Assembly: GCF_036327775.1 (NCBI RefSeq) | Contig: NZ_CP109598.1 | Location: 2,604,001-2,668,000, forward strand | Direction: 5' to 3' | From: Streptomyces sp. NBC_01498 | GTDB lineage: Bacteria > Actinomycetota > Actinomycetes > Streptomycetales > Streptomycetaceae | DNA length: 64,000 nucleotides | Shown: one piece after another, positions 37,351 through 45,003 of the stretch | Layout of the letters: each line of letters opens with the position of its first letter | Numbering within the stretch: position 1 is the first letter of the stretch | The notes under the pieces: generated by a model | What the model was told of the DNA's origin: nothing | Databases searched by the model: none | The model's input: the letters and a program-made list of their open reading frames with translations, nothing else | Translations under genes and position numbers: made by a program

Positions 37351-38775
37351 ATGGATGAAGCGGGGGTGCGCTGGACGGCGGAGCAGGTGCTGGCCCTGGC
37401 GCCGGACGATGCGTCGCGCAAGGCGGGGGCCCGGCTGAGCGCGGCCGGGCCGTGGTCCGGGGCGGGGAGCAGCGCGGAGGGGGCCGTGTGGGGGTTGTGC
37501 AAGGGCAGCGGCAAGACGCCGTATCGGACGGTGATCGACACGAACGGTCCGGCGTACAGATGCGATTGCCCGAGCCGGAAGTTCCCGTGCAAGCACGCGC
37601 TGGGGCTGCTGCTGCTCTGGGCGGGCGAGGGGACCTCCGCCGTGCGGACGGTCGCGGATGTCGCGGACGGCGCGGCGCCCGACTGGGCGGAGGAGTGGCT
37701 GGCGGAGCGCCGGAAGCGCGGGGCGGAGCGGGAGGCGAAGGCGGGGGACGCGGCCGGTGGGGCGGCCGGGCAGGCCGATCCGGAGGCGGCCAGGCGGCGG
37801 GCGGAGCGCAGGGCGGCCAGGATCACGGAGGGGGTGCTGGAGCTAGAGCGCCGGCTGGCGGATCTGCTGCGCGGCGGGCTCGCGGGCGCCGAGCAGTCGG
37901 GGTACGGGACCTGGGAGGAGACAGCGGCGCGCATGGTGGACGCGCAGGCGCCCGGACTGGCCGCGCGGGTGCGGGAGTTGGGGGCGATACCGGGCTCGGG
38001 GGCGGGCTGGCCGGTGCGGCTGCTCGAAGAGTCGGCGATGGTGCGTCTGCTGGGCCGGGGCTGGCTGGGGCTCGACCGGCTGCCCGCGCCCCTGGCGACG
38101 ACCGTTCGTACGCGCGTGGGTCTTCCGTCCTCCGCCGAGGGGCCGCCGGTGAGGGACCGGTGGCTGGTGCTCGCGCAGTACGACACGTATGACGGCAAGA
38201 TCACCACGCGCCGGATCTGGCTGTACGGGCGGGCGTCGGGGCGTACAGCGCTGGTAATGGGGTTCGGCGCGGCGGGCCGTTCGCCGCAGCGGGCGCTGCC
38301 GGTGGGCCGGGTGATCGAGGCGGAGCTGACGCCGCACGCGGGGGCGGGGCAGTTGCGTGCCGATCTGGGCGAGGCGGTGGTCGGCGCGGAGCCCGCTGCG
38401 GGTGCCGCGAAGCCGGACGGGGGGCCGCCACCGGGCGGGACGGCCAGGGCGGCGGTGGAGGCGTACGGCTCGGCGCTGTGCGACGACCCATGGCTGGAGT
38501 CCTGGCCGGTGACCTTGACCGACGTCATACCGGTGCCGGTCCCGGGCGCCCCCGGCGACCGGGGAGGCGCCGGGGGCGGCTGGCAACTGGCCGACGCCGA
38601 AGGGGAGTCGGCGCTCCCGATCGCGCCCGCCGCGCTCACCCGGCCGGGGCTGTGGCGGCTCGTGGCGGTGTCCGGCGGCGACCCCGTCACGGTCTTCGGC
38701 GAGTGCGGGCACCGGGGGTTCACCCCGCTCTCCGTCTGGTCGGCGCACTCCCCGGAGACGGTCCAGCTGACATGA
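37351..38775 (+). CDS. SWIM zinc-finger protein
   Basis: 474 residues. The SWIM motif CxCx(n)CxH is intact: YRCDCPSRKFPCKHALGLLL at ~residues 68-87. It follows a short conserved N-terminus (WTAEQVLALAPDDASRKAGA; GLCKGSGKTPYRTVI). The middle is Arg/Ala/Glu-rich helix (RRAERRAARITEGVLELERR), and the C-terminal part contains RDRWLVLAQYDTYDGKITTR. SWIM fingers bind DNA or protein in MuDR transposases, UvrA-like and MEK kinase proteins. The ATG at 37351 is preferred over upstream codons because the promoter predicts a leaderless transcript beginning there. It is the first gene of the plus-strand half of the MoxR/VWA module, followed 314 bp later by DUF5691. Confidence 0.9.
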   Translation: MDEAGVRWTAEQVLALAPDDASRKAGARLSAAGPWSGAGSSAEGAVWGLCKGSGKTPYRTVIDTNGPAYRCDCPSRKFPCKHALGLLLLWAGEGTSAVRTVADVADGAAPDWAEEWLAERRKRGAEREAKAGDAAGGAAGQADPEAARRRAERRAARITEGVLELERRLADLLRGGLAGAEQSGYGTWEETAARMVDAQAPGLAARVRELGAIPGSGAGWPVRLLEESAMVRLLGRGWLGLDRLPAPLATTVRTRVGLPSSAEGPPVRDRWLVLAQYDTYDGKITTRRIWLYGRASGRTALVMGFGAAGRSPQRALPVGRVIEAELTPHAGAGQLRADLGEAVVGAEPAAGAAKPDGGPPPGGTARAAVEAYGSALCDDPWLESWPVTLTDVIPVPVPGAPGDRGGAGGGWQLADAEGESALPIAPAALTRPGLWRLVAVSGGDPVTVFGECGHRGFTPLSVWSAHSPETVQLT

Positions 38776-39089
38776 GCGGGGCGGCCCGGCCGCCCGGCCC
38801 TCGTCCGTACGTACGGCGTGTCCTTATGTACGGCCGGGACCACCCGTGCGGCGGCTTCCGCCTCACGCCGCCGTCCGCGCGTACGGCGGGCCGCTCGGCA
38901 GAACGGCAGGGCGTGCGCTCACCACGCCTGGCGGATCGTCGTCGCCGACAGCCCGGCCGTGCGGGCCGCCGGGAGCGTGCGAGGCGGGGCCGCCGCGCGG
39001 GGTCGGACACGGCCCACCTGTTCAGCCGTCCTTCCTCACACCCTGTCCGTCCGTCTGTCCTCTCCATCTCATAGGTACGGAGGCACCCG
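38776..39089. other. 314-bp gap between the SWIM and DUF5691 genes
   Basis: No gene that I can support. It contains GTACGTACGGCGTGTCCTTA near 38805, a less GC-rich spot that could hold an internal promoter, and ends with a good ribosome-binding site (GGAGG, 6 nt before the ATG at 39090). No terminator-like hairpin stands out, so readthrough from the SWIM gene is plausible. Confidence 0.4.
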
Positions 39090-40973
39090 ATGACCGGCAC
39101 CACTCTCCCCGGCGGTCTCCCCGGCGGCGCGAGCACCGGGAGCGCGGCCTGGGAAGAACTCGTCACCTCGGCCCTGCTCGGCACCGACCGCCGCCCGCCC
39201 CCGGCGGACGTCATGGCACCGGGACGGGACGCGCCCGCCGCGCTGCTGGACGCCGCCGCCGTGCACACCCTGCGGCGGCGTGCGGGGCTGCTCCCCGCGC
39301 GCGCCGCCGCCCGGCCGGACCCCGCGCCGTCCGACGACCGGCGTGAACTGCCCGAGCCCGCGGGCCGGCGCCTGACCCAGTTGCTGGCCGACCGCTCGGC
39401 CCCCGCCGGTACGGGAGGCCGGCGCGGTACGGCACCCGATCTCACCGAGCTGCTCCCCCAGTGGCTCACCGCCGCCAACGACCACGGCTACCGCGCGCCC
39501 GCCGCCGCGCTGCCGGCGCTCCTCGACGCGGCGCGGGGGCGCAACGATCTGCGTCCGCACGCCCTTGCGTTCGCCGGGCCGCGCGGACTGTGGCTCGCGC
39601 GCTTCAACCCGGACTGGAAGTTCGCGCTGCGCGGCGCCTCGGGCGGAGCCGTCCTGCCGGGTGTCCAGGACACCGAAGCGGTACGGCAGTTGTGGGAGGA
39701 GGGGCTGTTCGCCGAGCGGGTCGCGCTGCTGGCGGCCGTCCGCGCGCGGGACGCGGGCGCGGCGCGGGCGCTGCTCGCCACGACCTGGTCGACGGAGCGG
39801 GCCGAGGACCGGCTGATGTTCCTCGACTCGCTGCGCGCCGGGCTGTCCGCCCCGGACGAGCCGTTCCTGGAGGACGCGCTCTCCGACCGCAGCCGCAACG
39901 TCCGTGCGACGGCCGCCGAGTTGCTGTCCGCGCTGCCGGACTCGGCGCTCGCCGCGCGGATGGCGGCGCGGGCGGCGACGTGCGTGAGCCTGGACCTCGG
40001 CGGCGGCCCGGCGGGTCCGACCGTCGTGGTCGAGGCGCCGCACGAGTGCGACGCGGCGATGCAGCGCGACGGGGTGAGCCCGACCCCGCCCAGCGGGCGG
40101 GGTGAACGGTCATGGTGGCTCGGCCAGTTGGTGGAGGCGACCCCGCTGTCGGTCTGGTCCGGCCGGCTCGGGGACCGTACGCCCGAGGAGATCGTGGCCC
40201 TGCCCGTCCTTGACGACTGGACGGACGAACTGCACGCGGCCTGGTGCCGCGCCGCCGTACGCCAGCGCGACGCCCACTGGGCGCGCGCCCTGCTGGGCCC
40301 GCCCGCCACGCCCCCGGCCACCGGACCGGGCGCGTCGTCCCTCGCCGAGCGGGCGAAGCTGCTCGCCACTCTGCCTCCGACCGAACGGGCGGACTGGGTC
40401 GCCGGGTTCATCGCCGCACACGGACTCTCGGAGGCGTTCCAGCTCCTCGGGGTCTGCGCGGTGCCGTGGTCCCGGCCGCTGGGCCGGGCGGTGGTCGACG
40501 CGCTCGACATCGCGCGGGACGGCGGGAGTTACCCGTGGAGCTTCAGCGGGGTGATGGGGCTGGCCGAGCGGTGCCTCGACCCCTCGGAGGCGTCCCAGCT
40601 GGACAGTCTCACCGCCACCCCGGACGAATCGGAGGGCGCGTCGCCGGGGGCGGGGGGCTACTGGTCGGAGGCGTTCCAGCGGCTGGTCTCCACGCTGCGG
40701 CTGCGCGCCGCGATGACGGCGGAACTGACGGGCCTCACCGAGGCCCCGCCGGACGGAGGTCCACACGGCGGGCCCGCATCCGCAGGCGGCCCGGCCGGTC
40801 TGCTGCCACCACCGACAGCGGACCCGCAAGTGGCAGCGGAGGAGCGGCTGTTCGTCGGCGACGCGCAGCGTCCGGCCGGGCCGCACCCGGGCCCCACCAC
40901 CCCCACCGGGCCGGCCGGACCCACCGGACCGCCCGGACCGCCCGATCGCCTCGATGACCGGGCGGGGACATGA
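39090..40973 (+). CDS. DUF5691 protein of the MoxR/VWA module
   Basis: 627 residues, soluble. The N-terminal part has WEELVTSALLGTDRRPPP, the characteristic opening of DUF5691, then helical-repeat-like stretches (LPALLDAARGRNDLRPHALA; FLEDALSDRSRNVRATAAEL, HEAT-like). Later segments include WWLGQLVEATPLSVWSGRLG and WSEAFQRLVSTLRLRAAMTA. The last ~75 residues are Pro/Gly-rich and disordered. Function is unknown; DUF5691 genes recur beside SWIM, MoxR and VWA genes in actinobacteria, so a scaffold role in that system is a reasonable inference. The start has GGAGG at 6-nt spacing. Its end overlaps the 42-bp repeat array. Confidence 0.85.
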   Translation: MTGTTLPGGLPGGASTGSAAWEELVTSALLGTDRRPPPADVMAPGRDAPAALLDAAAVHTLRRRAGLLPARAAARPDPAPSDDRRELPEPAGRRLTQLLADRSAPAGTGGRRGTAPDLTELLPQWLTAANDHGYRAPAAALPALLDAARGRNDLRPHALAFAGPRGLWLARFNPDWKFALRGASGGAVLPGVQDTEAVRQLWEEGLFAERVALLAAVRARDAGAARALLATTWSTERAEDRLMFLDSLRAGLSAPDEPFLEDALSDRSRNVRATAAELLSALPDSALAARMAARAATCVSLDLGGGPAGPTVVVEAPHECDAAMQRDGVSPTPPSGRGERSWWLGQLVEATPLSVWSGRLGDRTPEEIVALPVLDDWTDELHAAWCRAAVRQRDAHWARALLGPPATPPATGPGASSLAERAKLLATLPPTERADWVAGFIAAHGLSEAFQLLGVCAVPWSRPLGRAVVDALDIARDGGSYPWSFSGVMGLAERCLDPSEASQLDSLTATPDESEGASPGAGGYWSEAFQRLVSTLRLRAAMTAELTGLTEAPPDGGPHGGPASAGGPAGLLPPPTADPQVAAEERLFVGDAQRPAGPHPGPTTPTGPAGPTGPPGPPDRLDDRAGT

Positions 40974-41185
40974 CCGGGCGCCGTGACGGAACCGGCGTAC
41001 CGGCCAGGCGCGTGACCGGGCCCCGCGACGGAACCGGCCTACCGGCCAGGCGCGTAACTGGTCGCCGCGACGGAACGCGCTCACCAACCCGGCGCGTGAC
41101 CGGGCCCCGCGACGGAACCGGCGTACCGGCCAGGCGCGTGACCGGGCGCCGCGAGGAATCCGGCGTGCCGGGCCCGGCGGGTGAG
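40970..41185. repeat. 42-bp tandem repeat array (about 5 copies)
   Basis: Units starting TGACCGGGCGCCGTGACGGA (then ACCGGCGTACCGGCCAGGCGCG) begin near 40971, 41013, 41055, 41097 and 41139. Copies 2 and 4 differ at a single base; copy 3 is diverged; copy 5 is decaying. It overlaps the DUF5691 stop and fills the gap to the convergent IcmB-like gene. Because 42 is a multiple of 3, every frame gives a 14-residue repeat, so open frames here are not evidence of a gene. No spacers are present, so it is not a CRISPR array. Bases 41186-41254 show nothing further. Confidence 0.85.
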
Positions 41186-41254
41186 CCGGTCCCCCGCGAC
41201 AGGACGTCGTGGCGCACCGGCAACGCCGGCGTCGCGCGCGATACCGACGGGCGG

Positions 41255-41671
41255 TTACGGGCTGCCCGCGGGCTGACGTACGTTCGCGTTCACCCAGTCC
41301 ACGATCGAGGTGGTCGTCGCGCCCGGCGTGAAGATCTCCGCGACGCCCTTCTCCTTCAGCGGGGGGATGTCGGCGTCCGGGATGATCCCGCCGCCGAAGA
41401 CCTTGATGTCCAGCGCGTCGTGCTCCGCCAGCAGGTCGATGACCTTGGCGAAGAGGGTGTTGTGCGCGCCGGACAGGATCGACAGACCGATCGCGTCGGC
41501 GTCCTCCTGGATGGCCGTGTCGACGATCTGCTCGGGCGTCTGGTGCAGACCGGTGTAGATGACCTCCATACCGGCGTCCCGCAACGCGCGCGCGATGACC
41601 TTGGCCCCGCGATCGTGGCCGTCGAGACCCGGTTTGGCCACCACCACACGGATCGGACCGGTCACACCCAT
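41255..41671 (-). CDS. icmB: Cobalamin-binding small subunit of an acyl-CoA mutase (IcmB-like)
   Basis: 138 residues, matching the ~136-residue small subunit of isobutyryl-CoA mutase. It is a stand-alone B12-binding domain with the complete DxHxxG-SxL-GG signature: [20 protein letters not shown] (axial His), [13 protein letters not shown] and [13 protein letters not shown]. With a large IcmA-type subunit encoded elsewhere it would isomerise isobutyryl-CoA and n-butyryl-CoA, linking valine breakdown with polyketide precursors. A close methylmalonyl-CoA mutase or related mutase partner cannot be excluded. The ATG at 41671 has GGAGG 5 nt upstream. It is convergent to DUF5691 across the 42-bp repeat array. 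Confidence 0.87.
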   Translation of the reverse strand: MGVTGPIRVVVAKPGLDGHDRGAKVIARALRDAGMEVIYTGLHQTPEQIVDTAIQEDADAIGLSILSGAHNTLFAKVIDLLAEHDALDIKVFGGGIIPDADIPPLKEKGVAEIFTPGATTTSIVDWVNANVRQPAGSP

Positions 41672-41901
41672 CACTGCCTCCACATACCGACTTCGTCGTC
41701 ATTGGCACGGGTCCCCGTACCGGCGAGGGACGGAGAGGTGAACGAACGTTATCTCCAGCATCTCGTACCCGGCTGTTTCGCGGTGGCCGGGGAGGGGGAA
41801 ATCACACACAGGGACATGTTCACTCTGCGTCGTGCCGGCCCCACCCGGCACGGGAGCCGCAAGGGAAGTCCGCTTCCCGCGCGGTGTAGGGAGGTAGGTC
41901 A

Positions 41902-42843
41902 ATGAAGATCCCGCCTTTCGCCGAGTTCTTCTCGCCCTTTCCGTCGGTCCTCCCGTCGGTCTTTCCGTCCGTGGTGAGGCGTCCGGCGCCCTGGGAGCTG
42001 CCGGTCACGCTCCTGCGGGCCTCGTTCCTGGAGATGGCGATCCTCGCCGGTCACCTGGTCCTCTATCCGGGTGGAATCGCCCGGGAGCGCCCTGCCCCCG
42101 CGCTGCCCCCGGAAGCCACGGCGCTGCCCACCGAGGGCCGCTCCCGCCCGCCGGTCCTGCTGCTGCACGGCTTCGTGGACAACCGGTCCGTCTTCGTCCT
42201 GCTGCGCCGCTCGCTGGCCCGGCACGGCTGGCGGCATCTGGAATCGCTGAATTTCTCCCCCCTGACCAGCGACATCCGGCTCGCGGCGGAGGTGCTGGGG
42301 CAGCACATCGAGGAGGTCTGCGAGCGGACAGGTCACCGGCAGGTCGACATCGTCGGCCACAGTCTGGGCGGCCTGATCGCCCGGTACTACGTACAGCGAC
42401 AGGGCGGTGACACGCGGGTGCGCACCCTGATCACCATGGGCACGCCACATGCGGGCACGGCCGCGATCCCGCTCGCCAGCGCACACCCCGTCGTGCGGCA
42501 GATGCGGCCCGGTTCGGACCTGATCGAGGAGCTGAGGGAGCCGGCGCCGGACTGCCGGACCCGGTTCGTGAGCTTCTGGAGCGATCTCGACCAGGTCATG
42601 TCCCCCGTGGAGGCGGCCCGCGTCGACCACCCGGACCTGGTCGCGCAGAACGTGGGCGTGACCGGTATCGGCCATCTGGCGCTGCCGGTCCATCCGGCCC
42701 TCGCGGCGGGCATCCGGTACGTCCTGGAGCACGAGGGCACGGAGAAGCTCACGGACGCGGAGCTGGCCGAGGCCGCCGCATGGGCGGAAAACGGTGCGGA
42801 AGGCACGGGAGGTCAGGCCGGCGGCGCGATATCGGTGGCATGA
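41902..42843 (+). CDS. Alpha/beta-hydrolase, triacylglycerol lipase-like
   Basis: 313 residues. VLLLHGFVDNRSVFVLLRRS provides the oxyanion HG motif, VDIVGHSLGGLIARYYVQRQ the GHSLGG nucleophile elbow (Ser ~153), DLDQVMSP an acid position and GVTGIGHLALPVHP the catalytic His. An N-terminal hydrophobic stretch (PVTLLRASFLEMAILAGHLV) may attach it to the membrane, as no cleavable signal is obvious. It is probably an esterase or lipase of intracellular or membrane lipids. GGAGG 7 nt before the ATG at 41902 fixes the start. It is divergent from icmB over 230 bp that include an AACGTT-containing segment. Confidence 0.87.
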   Translation: MKIPPFAEFFSPFPSVLPSVFPSVVRRPAPWELPVTLLRASFLEMAILAGHLVLYPGGIARERPAPALPPEATALPTEGRSRPPVLLLHGFVDNRSVFVLLRRSLARHGWRHLESLNFSPLTSDIRLAAEVLGQHIEEVCERTGHRQVDIVGHSLGGLIARYYVQRQGGDTRVRTLITMGTPHAGTAAIPLASAHPVVRQMRPGSDLIEELREPAPDCRTRFVSFWSDLDQVMSPVEAARVDHPDLVAQNVGVTGIGHLALPVHPALAAGIRYVLEHEGTEKLTDAELAEAAAWAENGAEGTGGQAGGAISVA

Positions 42844-42900
42844 CGGCCGGGCGCCGACTCAAACCGCCGCGCCGAAATAAGTTGTGCTCCCGCTCGATTC

Positions 42901-42953
42901 GATGTCGGTTCGACACCTCATCGACATCCAATAAATCGAACGAATATCGAACG
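42901..42953. promoter_or_regulatory. TCGA-rich, AT-enriched regulatory segment upstream of the M23 gene
   Basis: GATGTCG (42901-42907) and CGACATC (42922-42928) form an inverted repeat; ATCGAACG is repeated directly at 42935 and 42946, one helical turn apart. AATAAATCGAACGAATATCG is strikingly AT-rich for this genome, so this is probably the promoter/operator of the M23 peptidase gene. Bases 42954-43149 form an untranslated leader or spacer with no gene seen. Confidence 0.5.
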
Positions 42954-43149
42954 TAGGGCCAAAGGTGTGCCCGCAGTTCGCCGAAAGGCGGCCGAATGCC
43001 CGTTTCCCAAAGCCCTGGGAGCCGCGGAAGATTGTCGCCGCCGCATACCGCCGGGTACAGTCGCGGCCACGCTTTCCCTTCCGGTTCCCGCTGTTCGTCG
43101 AGGCGGCTCCGGGAACCCTGGTCCTGCTGCCGAGGCGAGAGAGAAGTTG

Positions 43150-44847
43150 GTGAACGACCAGCACCCCCACGCCGGATACGCCGCCCACGACGGCCAATCC
43201 AATGGCAGCTTCGACAGTGACCCGCTCTTCGGCGCGCTTCCGGGCACGAGCCCGGTGGGCACGGTCACGTACGAGGCGGACCACAGCGGTCAGTTCGAGT
43301 CGGCGCAGTGGAGCGCCGGCGGCGCGGGTTACGACCCCTACGCGCCGGGCGCTCCCCAGGTTCCGTACCCGGCGTACGAGGCGTACGACGCGTATCCGGG
43401 AGAGGCCCAGCAGCCCCAGCAGTCGTACGACGCGAGCGGGCAGTGGGACGCGAACGGCTGGAACGAGGCCGACCAGGCGGCGAGTTACGGGTACGACGCG
43501 ACCGCGCCGACCACCCCGCCCGACCAGTGGGCGGCGGCGCCCGTGGCCGACAGCGGCACCTACGACGCCACCGCGTGGAACGCGGGCGGCCAGGCGGCCC
43601 AGCCGGACGTACCGTTCCAGGCCGGACCCCCGTACTACGGTGACGGCGCGGCGTACGACTCCTACGAGGCACCGGCCTTCGATCCGACGGCCTTCGACCC
43701 CGCAGCCGCCGTCGACCCCACGGCATTCGACCCCCACGCCTTCGACCCGGCCGTGCCTGAACCGGCCGCGTACGAGCCCGAGGCCGATCTCCGGCACGAC
43801 AACGCGTACGAGCAGTCGTCGCACGACCAGTCCTCGTACGACCAGCCCGACTACGCGCAGCCTGATTACACACAGGGCGCCCCGTACGCGAGCGAGCACG
43901 AGTACGACACACCCGGTCCGGAGCCTGAACAGGTGTCGGAATCGGAGTTCGATCTCGATCCGGACAACTCCGCGTACGCGTACTCCGACCGCTCGGGTCA
44001 CTCCGGTCACTCCGACGAGGACCAACTCCTCGCGTCCGCCGCCACGGTCACCGCCGCGACGATCGCCCCCCGCCCCGTACGCCGGGCCGCCGGAGGCAAC
44101 CGCAGCAGGCGCCGCAGCACTCCCGCGAAGCGTTCGGCGCTGCTCACCGTCGCCGTGCCGTCCGCCTGTGTGATGGGTGTCGCCGGTATCGCCGCCGCCT
44201 CGGTCGGCGGCCTCGGCGCCGCCGAAGAGGCGAAGGACGAGACGACCACGCTGACCGCCGCCGACGCGACCGCGATCAAGCCCGTCGCGGTGAACAACAA
44301 GCTCGACACCCAGCTCGCCGCTCTCGACGCCGACGCGCGTGACTTCGGGGACCGCGCCAGCCGCACCCAGGAGCGCATCGACCTGAAGGAGCGTCAGGCG
44401 GCGGAGAAGAAGAAGCGCGAGGAGCTGGCCGCGGCCCGCGAGGCCGCCCGCCCCAAGTTCGCGCTCCCCGTCGCGATGCACGGCCTCAGCGCCTACTACG
44501 GCCAGGCCGGCGTCAACTGGATGTCCATGCACACCGGCATCGACTTCCCCGTCTCGTACGGCACACCGGTCATGGCGGCGACCGACGGCACCGTCCGTAC
44601 CCAGTGGAACAGCGCCTACGGCAACATGGCGATCGTGACCGCCGCCGACGGCACGGAGACCTGGTACTGCCACCTCAGCAGTACGAAGATCCGCTCCGGC
44701 CCGGTCAAGGCCGGTGACGAGATCGCGTACTCCGGGAACTCGGGCAACTCCACCGGCCCGCACCTGCACTTCGAGGTACGGCCGGCCGGCGGCTCGGCGA
44801 TCGACCCGCTGTCCTGGTTCCGCAGCCACGGTCTCGACCCGACGTAA
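43150..44847 (+). CDS. M23 (LytM) peptidase with Gln/Tyr/Asp-rich N-terminus and membrane anchor
   Basis: 565 residues. The first ~300 form a low-complexity acidic, Tyr/Pro/Gln-rich cytoplasmic region (EQSSHDQSSYDQPDYAQPDY). A basic stop-transfer and transmembrane helix follow (RSALLTVAVPSACVMGVAGI, ~residues 327-346), then an external coiled-coil (RTQERIDLKERQAAEKKKRE) and a C-terminal M23 domain with the zinc motifs MHTGIDFP (HxxxD) and PHLHFE (HxH). It should cleave peptidoglycan cross-links or activate amidases at the membrane surface. The GTG at 43150 is the likely start (VNDQHPHAGYAAHDGQSNGS) with a purine-rich AGAGAGAAG upstream; in-frame codons extend back to 42967 but look non-coding. 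Confidence 0.85.
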   Translation: MNDQHPHAGYAAHDGQSNGSFDSDPLFGALPGTSPVGTVTYEADHSGQFESAQWSAGGAGYDPYAPGAPQVPYPAYEAYDAYPGEAQQPQQSYDASGQWDANGWNEADQAASYGYDATAPTTPPDQWAAAPVADSGTYDATAWNAGGQAAQPDVPFQAGPPYYGDGAAYDSYEAPAFDPTAFDPAAAVDPTAFDPHAFDPAVPEPAAYEPEADLRHDNAYEQSSHDQSSYDQPDYAQPDYTQGAPYASEHEYDTPGPEPEQVSESEFDLDPDNSAYAYSDRSGHSGHSDEDQLLASAATVTAATIAPRPVRRAAGGNRSRRRSTPAKRSALLTVAVPSACVMGVAGIAAASVGGLGAAEEAKDETTTLTAADATAIKPVAVNNKLDTQLAALDADARDFGDRASRTQERIDLKERQAAEKKKREELAAAREAARPKFALPVAMHGLSAYYGQAGVNWMSMHTGIDFPVSYGTPVMAATDGTVRTQWNSAYGNMAIVTAADGTETWYCHLSSTKIRSGPVKAGDEIAYSGNSGNSTGPHLHFEVRPAGGSAIDPLSWFRSHGLDPT

Positions 44848-44927
44848 CCGGCCCGGCCCGGACCGTACCCCCGGCGCCAGAACCCCCGGCAGCGAAAGCA
44901 ACAGCAACGAAGGCAACGACAACGAAG

Positions 44928-44952
44928 CGGCGGGCCCTCCCCGGGCCCGCCG
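44928..44952. terminator. Bidirectional terminator between the M23 gene and pcrA
   Basis: 10-bp perfect stem CGGCGGGCCC / GGGCCCGCCG with a 5-nt loop followed by TTTCC, between convergent genes. Confidence 0.85.
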
Positions 44953-45003
44953 TTTCCGTGTGTCCTTCCGGCAGTTACGGCTTCTCGCCGACCACGACGG
45001 TGG

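Noticed and set aside
40970..41905. Plus-strand frame starting in an ATGA overlap with the DUF5691 stop, encoding 14-residue repeats
   Set aside because: The repeats follow from a 42-bp period in every frame; after the repeats the frame runs antisense through icmB. Not reported as a gene.
42935..42953. ATCGAACG pair considered as a LexA SOS box
   Set aside because: The actinobacterial SOS box needs inverted halves (TCGAAC-N4-GTTCGA); here the halves are direct repeats, and the one GTTCGA nearby is on the wrong side and at the wrong distance.
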